From Rhinopomastus cyanomelas (taxonomy: Eukaryota; Chordata; Aves; Bucerotiformes; Rhinopomastidae), in contig VXBP01002579.1 of assembly GCA_013400115.1 (NCBI GenBank), positions 558,573 through 622,572 of the forward strand: a stretch of 64,000 nucleotides of DNA, given 5' to 3'. This document shows, in pieces, positions 44,600 through 58,027 of the stretch. The position numbers and the translations under genes are program-made. The stretch's first letter is position 1. Each line of letters begins with the position of its first letter. The notes beneath the pieces were generated by a model that saw nothing but the letters and a program-made list of their open reading frames with translations, was not told the DNA's origin and made no database searches.

Positions 44600-45345
44600 T
44601 CATTGGATTATGGAATTGTTCAGGTTGGAAAAGACCTTCAATGTCATAAAGTTACCTAACTCTACCAAGCCCACCACTAAACCCTGTCCCTAAACTCCAG
44701 ACCTACATGACTTTTAAACACACCCGGGGATGGTGATTCAGCCCCCCCTCCCTGGGCAGCCTGTTCCGAGGCCTGAAGATCCTTTCCATGAAGAAGTCTT
44801 TACTAAGGTCTAACTTAAACTTCACCTGGCAGAACTTGAGGCCATTTCCTCTTGTCATATCCCTTGTGTCTGGTGAGAAGAGACCAACTCCCACTTCTCT
44901 ACTATCCCTTTTCAGGTAGTTGTGGACTGCGATAAGATCTCCTGTCAACCTTCTTTTCTTTAGACTAAGCAGCCCCAGCTCCCTCAGCCACTCTTCACAA
45001 GGTTTGTTCTCCAGATCCTTAATCAACCTTGTTGCTCTTCTCTGCACCTACTTCAGCACCTCAATATCCTACTTGTACTGAGGTGCCCAAAACTGAACCG
45101 AGTACTCAAGGTGTGGCTTCACCACAGACCGAGTACAGAAGGGGCAGTCTCCCCTTCTTCTGCTGGCCACACTATTTCTGATACAAGCCAGGATGGCATT
45201 TGCCTTCTTGGCCAGCTGAGCACATTGCTGTGTCATACCTAGATGATTATTAGTCAATACCCCCAGGTCTCTTTCTGACAAGCATCTTTCCAGACAATAT
45301 CCCCCAAGCCTGTCGCACTGCTTTGGGTTCTACCCTTCACTGTCA
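44600..45345 (-). mobile_element. CR1 LINE fragment with ORF2 end
   Basis: About 740 bases: TGGAATTGTTCAGGTTGGAA, GATGGTGATTCAGCCCCCCC, CAGCTCCCTCAGCCACTCTT, GATACAAGCCAGGATGGCAT and ATTAGTCAATACCCCCAGGT. Two open pieces (114 and 70 codons) are ORF2 remnants in different frames. Confidence 0.9.
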
Positions 45346-47661
45346 GCAGAAGTTTCACTGCTGCTTTCCTCAGGAAGGTGTTCTAGTTGATGCAGTACTG
45401 AGAATCTGCTGATTATGACCTAGGACTTTCCTTCTCAGCCAGCCAGAAGGACTGCGATGAGGCTTCCTCCATAGTATAGCTGTGACTGTGTGTGTTACAG
45501 AGTGTTCCCTCTTTATATAAGTGTAAGATTTGGAGCACAATAACCATGCAGCTCTCTGGAGATTGGATTTATCAGAGAGACCATGCAATGTTTTCCTGTA
45601 GTGATGATCTACACCAGAGGTTCAAAAAGTGGGGAGAAAAGAAAAGGCTGAGGAGATGGAGAAAATAAAAAGCCCAGAGGAGAGGAAAAGCCAGCCACTA
45701 GAAGTGGAAAAAAATCATTAATAAGGTGTGTGCTACAAGGAGATTTTATTTGCTCTGCATTACTCTAGCAACATTTATCTGGACTGTGGAAAAGCAATGT
45801 CATTTTTGGATGGTGGTGATGTCCTACCTGAGTCAACCTGGTATGTACTGTAGCCCCGTGTTTTGAGAAATGCCGTGCAAGGAAGCGAAGACTTTGTTTG
45901 TGTAGACTTGGAAAGGAAGTCCTAAGAACCATTCTTTCCACTAAGATTCCTGCTGAATGGAAAAAGCCTTTCTGTCTCTTGCTGGCTCTGTCAGATAAGC
46001 ATTCAGCTGACATCACGTTCTTTCACAGCTCTGGCTCTCGGCAGATGCCAATCTCCTCACGGGCCGTGTGCCATACTGTCTGACCATATGAAACAAGTAA
46101 GACAGAACCACCAGGCAGTGATAAAATAGTCAACTGATAACAATGAAGTAAGTCACTGGATCCAATCTGAGGATTTATCAGTGAAGGAGAATGTCTCAGC
46201 ATGGTGCTCAGGACATTATTATGCTACTAGAGGTACAGTTCCTGCGACTTTGGAGAAGGGAGGAAAGAGATTCTTTTTCTTTTCTTACTGCTTGTCTTCT
46301 TCAGTAGCTCATGTGGGAATAGAAAATAGCTACTTCAGCGGGCAGCAGGGAGCTGTAGCTCTTTCAGAGGGTGTTTTTGTGTGTTAATGAATCAATAACT
46401 GAAACAACTCAATAGAATAAATAAACACACTTAAAAGGGACACAGGACGCTGGCCCGCAGCCGTGCCACATTACACTGAGTGGCAGCTACACAGGGGATA
46501 AGTGCACATCTCTACTAACAGGTTAATCTTTAATATAATGTGTTTCCTGAAAATGTTAGCCTTGCCTGAAAATGAGGCAGAATGGGAAGAAGAGAGATTT
46601 TGTGTGCGTGAGGATGTGTAGATGATTCTATGATAAAAGATAAAATAAATGTAAATTAATTGAGGCTTCTGGTGGAATTTGTTATTTAAAAAAATAGAAT
46701 GAAGTCTTTATGCTTAAGGGAAGGAAGTAATTAATTGCAGCTTTTCACAGCTACGGCCAAGCAATCAAATACCTGTATAGGTCAGGGTCACCACACACTG
46801 CTACAATGGTCAAGTGCCTGTGGCTTCTCTCACGTGTCAACCAAGATACAGAAGGAACAATAATGGTGTCATAAAGTGAGTAAAGTGAAGAAATAAAAAC
46901 CAAGTATTTCCAGTTTTGAGAAGTGAATTTTTGAGAGACAGAACAAAGATTTCTTGCACAACCCTGATGTGTTTTGGGGGAAAATGATCCTCTTGAAACC
47001 ACACGCTTTTCCCCCCCTCAGAAACCTTTTACTAAGAGTAAATTAAAAAGAAGAAAAGGAAGAACATTCCAAAGTCTGGGGGGAAAAAACCCAACATTTA
47101 ACTTTTCTAAACATAAATCATCATCTCCCCCACCTTCATAGTTCATAGTTAAGTGACATGATAGGGTAGAGTAACTTTGAAAGATTAATTTCTGTTAGTT
47201 TAATGACACTTTTTTGTTCCTATTTTTTCTCTCCCACCTTGTATTCCACTTTGGGAAAGCACAGAAGTCAATAAATAACAATCTGACTAGATTTATGGTT
47301 TTCAACAGGGCTACACCTGTGCATGAAATTTAACATACGCCCAAGCACTCAGCTAAAGCATCTTTGATGGTAAAATCATAATTACTGTCAAAACTCTGTA
47401 TTTCACTTAGAAGTGTCTCTTTTTAACTCTAATTGTTTAACTGGAGGGTTAGCATTTTCTAAGGGAAAGGACAAATATCTGTGTCATTTCTAAGCACGTT
47501 CCATGTCTGTCCAACAAAACAATTTTGATTAGAGAGAATTCTTTTAAGTATTTCCTCACTTCCAGCCTCTCAGATTGCTGCTGTACAATGTAGGCAGAGA
47601 CCTGCCAGCTCAGCCCATTCATGAATCCAGCTTTGTCCACTGCTTTGCATTATGTTGTCTC
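45346..47661. other. Non-coding stretch without recognised features
   Basis: 2.3 kb, AT-rich from 46500 onward. Nothing recognised. Confidence 0.6.
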
Positions 47662-47775
47662 ATCATAGAATCATATAGGATCATTGAGTCCAGCCAAGCC
47701 CACCACGAAACCACGTTCCTAAGTACCATAACTGTGTGACTTTTAACATTCAGGGACAGCAATTCAGCCAGGCAA
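47662..47775 (-). mobile_element. CR1 LINE tail fragment, diverged
   Basis: TCATCATAGAATCATATAGG, GAGTCCAGCCAAGCCCACCA and TAACATTCAGGGACAGCAAT; about 110 bases. Confidence 0.7.
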
Positions 47776-48854
47776 ATCAGATGTGCACCTGCTGAGTCAG
47801 ACTCAGGACATCAATGCCAACTGTCTCTGTCATCAAAGAAAGGTCCATGGAAGAAGCAGATTGTCAAAAGTTGCCAAAACCATGTAGTGACAGATATGTC
47901 TGAGCAGGCACAGGAGCACACACGCCCGCAGGTCACTAGAGTCTACTTGAAAGCGTAAGTTCTACGAAAATCCCTTGTTCTTTGTTTGTTTTTCCTCTGT
48001 GATGCTATTCAGTGCTTCCTTATATGTAGAAAACAAACACAAAAGGGAACAAAGTAGCTGAGCTAAAGTTTATAAGAGAACCGCAGAGACGCCACACATT
48101 TCAGTGGAGCTCGGAATGCAAGCAATGTTTATAATATGATTGCAAAATCAGTTAAAAGGCTTTGCTGCTTTTAAGAGGTAGTGTTAAAATTCCTAAACCC
48201 AAATGGATTAAAGGCATCTGTCTGAATGTTTCTGTTGTTTGCTTTCATTAATTCTGAAAACCTCAAGGTCAAATGCATTCAGTTCTGCTGCTCTGTCTAG
48301 CGCACTAATATTACGTGAAGGTTAGTTCTCATATTCTACAAGCTAATAGCAATGATGTCATTACATATTTGCCCGGTGCTTTTGTGTACAGACTGCAGCA
48401 AAACTTGTGCTATATTCTTCTGTTTCAGTCAGTGACACAATTATCTCATCCCACAGTCTCTTTATGTACTTAGTGATTGAAACTGCAGTTCAAAATTTCT
48501 TATGCGATAAAGTCTTATGAGTTTTATTTACTGTGAGCAGTTTCAAGAAAAGAAAGAACAGGGAAACAAAGTCTTGTTTGATCCTTTCCCCAGATGCTAT
48601 TTTCTTCCCCCAACCATAATCCAAATGTCTTATGGCTGTTGTGTCAGCCCATCACTTTGCTTTGTAGGCAATTAAGTAGTAACGCATTCTGTTGCACTAC
48701 ACCAAGGCAAAAATGCCTGTCTTCTCTTAGGAAGCTGTAAAAGAGCAGGTGTTTCTTAGAGCTGAAGGAGGATCACAGATCTATCACTAATCATTGGGCT
48801 TGTGTAGGAGAAAGGGAACTCATGAAGTCAGTGTGAGACTTCCTGTGTAGTTAA
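47776..48854. other. Non-coding stretch without recognised features
   Basis: 1.1 kb of AT-rich, repeat-free sequence. Nothing recognised, though it would be a reasonable place to look for conserved non-coding elements. Confidence 0.55.
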
Positions 48855-49135
48855 TCATAGACTCATAGAATCATTAGGGTTTGGAAGGGACCTTGAAAGA
48901 TCATCTAGTCCAGTTCCCCTGCCACAGCAGGATCACCTAGACCAAGTCACACAAGAACACATCCAAGTGGATTTTAAACATCTCTAGTGAAGGAGACTCC
49001 ACAACCTCCTTGGGCAGCCCTGTTCCCATGCTCTGGCACCCTCACCGTGAAGAAGTTCATTATATTTATATGGAACCTCCTATGTTCCAGCTCATACCCA
49101 TTGCCCCTCGTTCTATCACTAGATGACATTGAGAA
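48855..49135 (-). mobile_element. CR1 LINE subfamily B fragment
   Basis: AATCATAGACTCATAGAATC, ATTAGGGTTTGGAAGGGACC, GATCACCTAGACCAAGTCAC, TTGGGCAGCCCTGTTCCCAT and TCGTTCTATCACTAGATGAC. Confidence 0.9.
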
Positions 49136-49748
49136 CCACATAAACTAAAGTACAACTTATCTTCAAACATAAAATGACATTTTTCCAGGAAAAAAAAAAT
49201 CAATAAAAATCTAGGCAGAGATCAGAAGTATCTGTGGCTTTCAAGTCACTCACATCACATCTGTGTACTGCCAGATGACTGAGACATTCAATGAAAAGTC
49301 AATCCTAGGCACACAATCACTTTTGGTTCAGCCCAAGTGCTCAAGATGCAGGATATAGATTGCATACCAGCTTTAGGCCTTTAAACCAACAGTGTGCCAG
49401 CTGCAGGAGACAGATTCATGTTTGCTTTGGCATAAAACCGGAATGATTCAGACAGGCAACTGTTGGTGCAGTGTTAAACTTGGAAGCACAAAGTTAACAG
49501 ACTGAAGGCTCTTTGATTCATTTGAATTAGAAAAATGAACACATACTAGGTTATGACTTTGCATCCTGTAGTCTCAGCATTTATTAATTAGAAACTCTAG
49601 AAGAAACTTCTAGAAAGCTTATGAGTTCTAAAGGAAACAAGGAGTTAAACAACTGAGCTTGGCAGCACTGGTTCCTTCCCTCCTACAAGGTAGAACTCTG
49701 CAAGGGTTCTTGGAATCTCGTGGGATATGTCACTCATTTCTACTGAGA
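49136..49748. other. Non-coding stretch without recognised features
   Basis: Nothing recognised. Confidence 0.6.
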
Positions 49749-49749
49749 G

Positions 49750-49799
49750 TCAGGGCTGTTCAGTCTGGAGAAGAGGAGGCTCCAAGGTGACCTCACTGT
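49750..49799 (+). mobile_element. CR1 LINE internal scrap
   Basis: GTTCAGTCTGGAGAAGAGGA, then GGCTCCAAGGTGACCTCACT matches the internal CR1 sense strand (LFSLEKRRL-type coding). It faces the CR1 that starts at 49800, forming an inverted pair. Confidence 0.65.
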
Positions 49800-50035
49800 G
49801 GTTAGAAGGGACCACAGTATCACCCAGTTCCAACTCCCCCACCATGGACAGGGACACCCGACCCTAGGTCAGGCTGGCCAGAGCCCCATCCATCCTGGCC
49901 TTAAACACTTCCAAGGACAGGGCCTCCACCACCTTCCTGGGCAACCCATTCCAGGCTCTCACCACTTTCACGGTGAAGAACTTTGTCCTCACATCCAGTC
50001 TACTAGTCATACCTGTACCTCTGGTTGCCAAGGTG
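49800..50035 (-). mobile_element. CR1 LINE subfamily A fragment
   Basis: GGTTAGAAGGGACCACAGTA, CCACCATGGACAGGGACACC, CAGGCTGGCCAGAGCCCCAT and CCCATTCCAGGCTCTCACCA. Same type as the copy at 15245-15545, with a CCATGGACAGGG tail instead of CTGCCACAGCAGG. Confidence 0.88.
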
Positions 50036-51451
50036 CAGTGTTTTCCTGCAGTAATGTGAAAATAACAGTGACACCTGGATTGCACTACCAGAACAATGTT
50101 TTTCTGCTCAGCTTAGTCACAAAGTGAGTTCTGGCAACGGGCAAGAGCTCTTGACTGACAGCTGCCTTTGGCTACCAATGTAGCAGAAGCTGGTAGACGG
50201 TGCTAGCCGTGGGGAAAACAGCCAGATTGGTGCTTCTGATCTCTGGCCAAATCAAAAACTCTTGGAATCTCATAGTGAGTGCCATTGGGGAGCTCAAATT
50301 TTGTCTTCTTGTGTGGTAGGATAACCTAGTTTCACAGACATTAGATTGTAGGAGGAGCTGGGAATTCTGAACCCAGCTCATGGTGAGCTCAGAAGCTTAC
50401 TTTCAATTTTTCCCACTCTCTTGTTGTACACTGCATGAGACAATACCGTTAGTAGAACCGTAATGGTCAAGCTAGGCAGTGAGTTTTGCTTTGATGATTT
50501 CACTGCTGAGTGGTGCCTCTTGTCTGTACTTCACCTTTGTTGTCATGTTGCCCATAACACCCGAGACCTTGTCCAAATGTATTGCTGCTGCTGTAAGGTG
50601 GTCAGCAGGGGCTGGAGAGGGAAGGGAAGGACCAAGCAGCAATGAGTTCCTGCAGTGCACAGATGTCACAAGTCTTGGTCATCACTCACAGAGACAGCTG
50701 AAAGGTAAATGGGGGGTGTTACCTCTAGACTCTGCTGTCTGTTACAATGAGATGTCCCCAGGTATTCCTACATGCCCACATTTCCTGGCTTTCCATCTAA
50801 TGTCTTAAGAGTATGAAGACAGAGTAACTCAGCAAATCAGTGTCAGATTCAGATGAAGCAATAACTCAGGAATGTTCTGAATATTGACCTTAAGTGGCCA
50901 GTGGTCTACTCCTTTCGCTGCTCATTTAGTGACTATCATGATGTGGTGCTACTTGGCTGTGCCCTGTGGATGGAGTCTGGCCACAGACCACTGCTCAAAG
51001 ATCCCTGCCCATAGCACTCAGCTATGAGAAACCACCTGCCTTGCACATTGTACCTAAATTTGTCTCACTCTTTGCTAATAAAAATCTCAGGTACCTAAGG
51101 CATGGTAAAAGCAGTGATAATATATATGTTACTGTGGATAGAAACATTGCTATTTGCTAGCCAATGAGTCCTTGTTGGGACTTGTCCTGACCATACCTGT
51201 ACCATACCTTACATGGTGGCAAGCAGGGTGGGCTTACCCAAGCCCCAGCTGCTCTGCTCCTGGCTGAGGTGGGATGAGTGTTGACTGCCAGACTCTATCT
51301 TGACAGACTCCAGTGAACAGCCCTAGCTGCTTGTACAGTTCCAGGTGGCCCTGAGGCCCAGCAGGACCCGGACTGTCCTCTCTCACTCAGCCATGCTTCT
51401 GCTCCATCTTTGGGTGTTGCCTAGTCCCTTACTGGCAATTTCAAACCATTG
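50036..51451. other. Non-coding stretch without recognised features
   Basis: 1.4 kb. A 109-codon open frame at 50479-50808 has no recognisable domain. Nothing else recognised. Confidence 0.6.
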
Positions 51452-51535
51452 GAATCATAATATTGTTTAGGTTGGAAAAAGCCTTCAAGTCCAGTAATTA
51501 ACCCAAGTCTACCAAGGCCACTGCTAACTTTTCCC
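51452..51535 (-). mobile_element. CR1 LINE tail fragment, diverged
   Basis: AATCATAATATTGTTTAGGT, GGAAAAAGCCTTCAAGTCC and TCTACCAAGGCCACTGCTAA. Confidence 0.7.
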
Positions 51536-54161
51536 CTGGTGTCCACTGCACTTCTGCCAGGCTTTGCTGAATAGCACACACTTGCCCCGCTCTCCCAAAG
51601 GAAACAATAGCACTACATACTCATCTTTGCTGGAGATACCTTTAGGGAAAGACACACAAAACCAGAAAGTATCACAAGTGGAATACTTGACAGTGGCAGA
51701 GATAGCTGTGTACTTATCAGTGAGTGCTTCCAAGATGTGATTTACAAAGCAGAGACAGCCAGCAGCAGTCAGGATGTGGACTGCCATGTTTCTCAACAGA
51801 TGAATGACAAGGGGACCTGGACCAGGCTCAGAAACTGAGAAGTGTTGACTGCTTACAAAGCAGGCTTCGTTGGCTCTGACTGATTGCAGAGTGTCACCAT
51901 TTGGATTAGGTGAACCAGAATGCAGGACTGCCCTAAAAGCTCTTTAGTCATGTTGGAAAATATGCACATAACGACGAATATTAACCACACATCTCTGGAA
52001 ACTTTTTTGAGCGTCCTCAGATTACTTGAATTACAGGCTTTTGAGCAACTTGTGGTCCTCCCATGATTCTTCTCAAACATTCCAGGCAATGCTTGTTTTT
52101 ATAATTTATTGTTAGATAGAGAGGCAGCTACAGATTCAGATCAAGTGTCTTGAAATCCTTTAAGAGTAGGGAAGAAGGACTTAAGAAAGAATTGGTGTCA
52201 CCGGTCTTCTCAAACACCAGCAGTATCCACAAGAATTCTTAGTGTCATTGTAGTTCATGGACTTTGTGAGCCTAAAATGGTAAGTAAATCCAAAACCATC
52301 ATCTGAAAGAGCTGTGTAATGTTTCAGGCAAAAGAGTACCAAAGTTTCTATAAATCTAGCAGATGCCCAGGACCTGTCTCCTGGTTCAGTAGCATCGGCA
52401 CAATAGGAACCGAGACGATGCCACACTGACTAGTTCCTGGGATGATATTGATCAATGAAATACTGATGGATTTATGCGGGATAGAAGTGAGCCTGTTTCA
52501 TTGCCCAAGTGACTAACATTCCACAGAGTGAAGGACTAGTATCAATTGAGCAATTATTAGTGATAAATGAAACATTAAGGCTGATGACAATACACTTACT
52601 ACAGTTTATTTTTTCAACTTCATTTCAGCTCTGTTCTTTGCTAGTGGAAAATAATAGTGTTAATGTTATTATTATTAATAATAATAATAAAAACAACAAC
52701 CCATTCAAAGTAGAATGTGTACAAAATAGAAAGAAACCAGCAAGAGAATCTTATGTCCTTTCCACAGCTCATGCCAGCATGGCAGGTGTGGCGTGTCATG
52801 GGGCACCCAAGTCAGCACTTACAATAAGTCTCTTGCAGAGAATCTATATGAATTCTTAGCCTACATGTTCAGTTGTCTGAAGTTATTGTGCAAACTCTGT
52901 CTAATGAAATTTGTGGCTTACTGAGTAATTTCCCAGCATTGCTTTTTATTGCTGTTACTGAACTATCCACAAAGACAAAGTTAGGGGCATTTCCTTTTCA
53001 TTGTGGTTGTAAAAAATCCTTAACAGGTACTGACAACCACCCAAATCTTTCACTTCAGGAAAGATGAATGTTATGAGGTCTGTTAGTGTAGACTGAAAAA
53101 AATGGAATTTATCTCCTGACTTAACTGTCTAAATGCAAATTCTTAGACTCTGCCTATATGCAGTAGGTGAACAGTGGCACCTCCAAAACATAACTGATCT
53201 CATTTATCTTAGGCATCAAACTCGGGACAGTTTGCGTCATTCTCTGGAGATCTGTCTGTTGCCTTGACACAATGGAGATCCCATCTGACTAGCCTGGGCT
53301 AGAGGTTTGATTTTTAAACAGCTAAAGTTATATTCAACTGCTCAACATCCAGAATATCTATCAATTGCATTTGGCATCCGATTAGGGTCATCCTAAGTGC
53401 ATCTGCAAAAACAATATCCATATGATGTTCCAATCTATGTAGCACATAAAAATCTTCATCAAAATCGAAGCAACATACTCTAAGTAATTTAAGCACTTCA
53501 AGTCACAATTGTTTCTTTTGCTATCTCTGCCATGACCTCTCCTGTGAACCAAACTGGAAGACTAGAAATCAAGAGAGTTCTTTGGTGGTTTCAAAACAAT
53601 TTGAATCAAAGGTCACATCAAGTTTTCGATGTGATGATTTTTACCCCTTGGATTTTTTGTGCTCTCGACTTAATCTGTCCTATCTGAGTACGTTTCTTTC
53701 GCGTGTTCCGTACCCTGTGTTCTTTTATGTTGTTTTCCCGTTCCTTCCGTCTGCTTTCTTACATCATAGTTCGTGCCATAGCTTCTTACTCAAGAGCTCT
53801 GATCCCTATGTGTGTCCCAAATTATATTTGGTTAGTTTACTGAAAAATACATGTTTTACCACTCTGGAAAAGATTTCTTAAAGATTTTATAGGTCTATAA
53901 GAGTAGTAAACCAATTTTCCAGTAGTAATCCATGGGGCTGCTGTAAAAGATAGTATGAAAGGGGTTCTTTTAAGATATTTTCCCCAGAAACTGTAAAACA
54001 GAAATGAGAAGAAGCCAAGGAGGAATAAGGAGCTGTAAAGTAGCAATTTCAAATGCAGTTTGTCTCCCAAGAACGGTACAGGAAAAAGAGCAAACAGGGG
54101 TTCTTCAATGTTGTTTAAAGGTTTTGTGTTATTTGGACCTTAGTACAAGTTCTTGTGTCAT
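51536..54161. other. Non-coding stretch with an AT-trinucleotide palindrome
   Basis: 2.6 kb without CR1. It contains the ATT/AAT palindrome at 52666-52687. No gene recognised. Confidence 0.6.
52666..52690. repeat. ATT/AAT microsatellite palindrome
   Basis: TTATTATTATT followed at once by AATAATAATAA, then further AAT units. A perfect 22-base inverted repeat with no loop, built from a trinucleotide. Confidence 0.9.
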
Positions 54162-54590
54162 GGACTCACAGAATGGTAGAAGCTGGAAGGGACCCGTGGA
54201 GGTCATCTAGTCCAACAACCCTGCAGAGCAGTATCACCTATAGCCGATCACACAGAAACACATTCAGGCAGAGTTTGAATGTCTCCTGAGATAGAGACTC
54301 CAAGGTCTCTCTGGGCAGCCTGTTCCAGGGCTCTGTTGCCCTCATCATAAAAGTTTTGCCTTATATTCAAATTGGATCTCCCGTGTTCCAATTCATGCCC
54401 ATTGCCCCTTGTCCTATCACTGGGCACCACCAATGAGAGCCTGTTCTCATCATCCTGAACCTCACCCTTTAGATACTTAAAAGCATTTACGGCTCTCCCC
54501 TCAGTCTCCTCCTCTCCAGACTTGTCTAAACAGCCCTGGCTCTCTCAGACTGTCTTCATATGGAAGATGCTCTAGCCACCCCTCATTCAT
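54162..54590 (-). mobile_element. CR1 LINE fragment, another subfamily
   Basis: CACAGAATGGTAGAAGCTGG, AAGGGACCCGTGGAGGTCAT, CAACAACCCTGCAGAGCAGT, CCTTGTCCTATCACTGGGCA and CTCAGTCTCCTCCTCTCCAG. Confidence 0.87.
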
Positions 54591-56611
54591 GAGCTAACTA
54601 ATGTGTTGTTCACAAATCTATGGAATGCTTCTCCTTACAGTTATAAGGAAAATAAATTTAGCTTCATAATTATTGGTGGATAGATTTAATTTGCATTTTG
54701 GACTTATGGTGGTGATCGTTTTGGAAAACTTCATAGACTTAGAAGGCTCTTGGTAGTAGCTACATACTTGGAGAAGCCAGAGGCACACGTCAGCTAGTAT
54801 CACAAAGAAATGAAAAGACACTTCAAGTGATACCAGCCACAGATGACCAAATTTGTTTCTTGTAACTTTTCAATCCACTAATCTGTGACAGATGTCAGCT
54901 ACACTGCTGAACTTTGATGTCAGCCAAGAGAAATATTTTTGGGATGAGCTTTGCAGAAGAGAGGAAAATAAAACTGTTTGGAAATATTATGAAACTAGAA
55001 AATAAAAGATGATTAAACGGGTATCGGGCCTTTGTAATGCATTCAAGGAGAAGATCCAAAAAAGCACGGAAGTTATCATTGATGTTCTGAACTCCAAGAC
55101 AAAGAAGCAAACATTCTCTCTAGCTTCCAGAGGTGCCTAGAGGCCACTGACACAGTTTTTCACAGACTGTCTTCAAGTACTTCAAGTGCACTTTCCCTGT
55201 GCAGAGCTGCCTTGTTTGTCCAGGCTGAGCATGGAGGCAGCTCTCCTGCTGCAGATATTACACGCTGAGAGTGCCTTTCCACCTGCCTCCCCAGAGCTAC
55301 CTGATCCAGTGCGCAACGACAGAACCAAATCCAGAGAAACACTTGGGAGATGGAGCTGTAGCCATGGGCGTGTTGACTATGAAACATGGCTGGAAGAGGA
55401 GAGGCCAAATATTCTTGTGGTTAGGGATCTTCACAGCATGGGAGGAGTCCAGAGCTACATTTCCTCTCCAGGCATTCACATTGCTCTGCTGCTAAGGGTA
55501 GTGCTCTAACTAGCTGGGCACACAGTCCCTTTGATGTTTGCTAGAGCACTGCCCAGAGCTGCTGCCATAACCTGCCAGAATAAGAAGGAGCAGTCAGTAG
55601 GGAATCCACCAACCAAGCCTAGCATGGTCAGAGTACCCAGCTGGGATGGGGAAACCAGGATGGAAACAGGTGTTCATGAGTTCTGCAGAAGCGGGCAGGA
55701 AGAACAGATATCAACTTTATGTTGATTGTTGTAAAGACAGATCACTCCTGGCCAGTCTAAGATTCTTTTTTCCACTGCATTTAGTCCAGACAATCATTTT
55801 TCAAAAAGAAAGGACTCATCAGTGGAATTAATGTAATTGTAAAGTAAGATCACCTGACTGCCAATGAAAAATGGGATGAAGTCGATAGCGTGCGGATCTG
55901 TATTTAACGTGCGCAGTGACGCAAAGAAAATACTTAGCTGACACCTGGCAAATAATGAGTGCCTTCTGCATTTCTGCTCCAGCTTTGAAGAGTGTTCCTT
56001 GGCCTGAGAGTGTCAGCTTTGGCTCTCTAGTGATGCTGTTGATTACATCAAGGTGGAATTTGGAGTACATTGTGCTTATGAATCTGAATGTGACAGCGCT
56101 CGGGTGCACTGACTTGCTATCTGATCTGCCTACAGGTTCAGCTGCTCTTCAGAGGAAGGGTTAGGAGGTTACAAGGCATGGCTGAAGTGCCAGCAGTAAA
56201 TACAAATCATGGTATTTGTCTGTCTTCCTCAGTGATAAGCAACACGACAAAAGGAAACCATACAGTTAAAACGAGAGCTTAAAGGAAACAGTAACTATTA
56301 CAGTGGTTCATTATGTACCCAGAAGTACTATTCTGTTTTGATCGGTAGTTCTTTGTGTTTCTCCTTCCTCCTCCCTGTGAGATCAGGCACAGGTCACGCT
56401 TGCAAATGCAAGGTCTCACAAACCTCCTGTTCCAGGTGTTCAAAGCTGATATTTCTGGGTACATTCTCAACACTGAAATTTCTCAGGCCTCCTTTGAAAC
56501 CCACCATTTCATTGGTGAAATGATCATAAAGACTTTTTGGAAAAGAGAATATGGGTGTTTCAGCATTTCATGCTTTTTTGAATTCTCCTTGCTTATTTTT
56601 GTCTTTTTTAA
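54591..56611. other. Non-coding stretch without recognised features
   Basis: 2 kb. Overlapping open frames at 55186-55509 lie in a locally GC-richer patch but show no recognisable domain. Confidence 0.55.
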
Positions 56612-56860
56612 ATTCACAGAACATTAGGGATTGTAAAGGACTTTGAAAGATCATCCAGTCCAATCCCCCTGCCAGAGCAGGATCACCTAGACCAAGTCAC
56701 ACAGGAACACATCCAGGCAGGTTTTAAATGTCTCCAGAGAAGGAGACTCCACAACCTCCCTGGGCAGCCTGTTCCAAGCTTCTGTCACCCTCACTGGGAA
56801 GAATTTCCTTCTGATATATTTTGGAACCTCCTATGTTCCAGCTCACACCCATTACCATAA
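56612..56860 (-). mobile_element. CR1 LINE subfamily B fragment
   Basis: TTCACAGAACATTAGGGATT, CCAATCCCCCTGCCAGAGCA, GGATCACCTAGACCAAGTCA and GCAGCCTGTTCCAAGCTTCT. Confidence 0.88.
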
Positions 56861-58027
56861 CCAACCAGTGAGATTGTTCTAACCAGTGGCTGCCCAAAAA
56901 TGTGATGATGTGTTCTCTAGCCTGTATTAAAGAGAGAGGTCAGCCCCTCAGGCAGTGATTTATCTTATCTTATATATGAGAGATCTCATCATATGTCCTG
57001 AATTGTCCTCTGTGTCTACCTGCAATTTCTAGGAGGATCCTAGTCACACAATCTTTCAAAAGGAAGTGTCAGATGAAAAGAATCAGAACACAAATCCTCA
57101 GCTAGGGACACCTACTTATCTGGGGATAAATAGAAGGTGTGTACGACTACTGAAAAATCCACAGCAATTTTGTCTTCAGAAATCCATCATGTTCAGTGTG
57201 ATCCCACTGCCCAAGATTCACAAGCACTTTGACAGGATCCTGCTGTAATGATGTGACATGTCTAGCATGAGGGAGGGAAAACTATGATGAGGAAAAGTTA
57301 CAGAAGCCAGGGTCTTCAAGCATCTGGCCAGTTTGCTATTCTGCATTCTCTGAGGGTGAGCTGAGTATTTTCCATTTTAAAAATGTGAAGTCTACAAGTT
57401 AATTGAGTAGGTAACTTTCAAGTTCTATAAAACAAAATTAGTAATTCCACCTTCATGTTCCAAGTCCCAGTAGAGATTGGGTTGTTAAATATCCATGTAA
57501 GCTGAAAGCGTCATTCAGCTACTAAAAGTTTCAACCAGCTTGCTTCCTCTTCACAAAAATTTATAGCACTAATAACAACATGTTATGTGGATTTATGATG
57601 TGATAATTTATCTAGACTCAGCTCCCAAGTAATTAGCATCTATCATAACCTGCGCACAAAAAAACATTCCCCATTCAAATTATTTTATCGTGATTCTACA
57701 GACTGAATCGTCTCTTTTACAACCACCTCGATATATAGTTGAAAGTTATTATCTATAACAACATTTTCTTCCTTAATCAGTTGCTTAAAATGCTGAATCT
57801 TGTATCACTGGGTGTCCACTCAGTTATGTGTAGATGCTGAGCAGGAAAGTAATGAGTAGTTCTGACCCTGGCCTCAGTCTTATCTTAAGCATAGAGTCTT
57901 CCAGCTCTGAGCTATCATTTTGCTCACACTGTGTGTACACAAGCTGAATCTGTCAGATCAAGTCTTTGGACTACAGTATTTTTTATCTGGAATGCTTTTA
58001 GAAGCCTCACCCTCTGAACAAAGCATT
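56861..58027. other. Non-coding stretch without recognised features
   Basis: 1.2 kb, AT-rich. Nothing recognised. Confidence 0.6.

Noticed and set aside
55186..55509. GC-richer patch with three overlapping open frames
   Set aside because: No recognisable protein, and frames on both strands are open because stop codons are scarce in GC-richer DNA.
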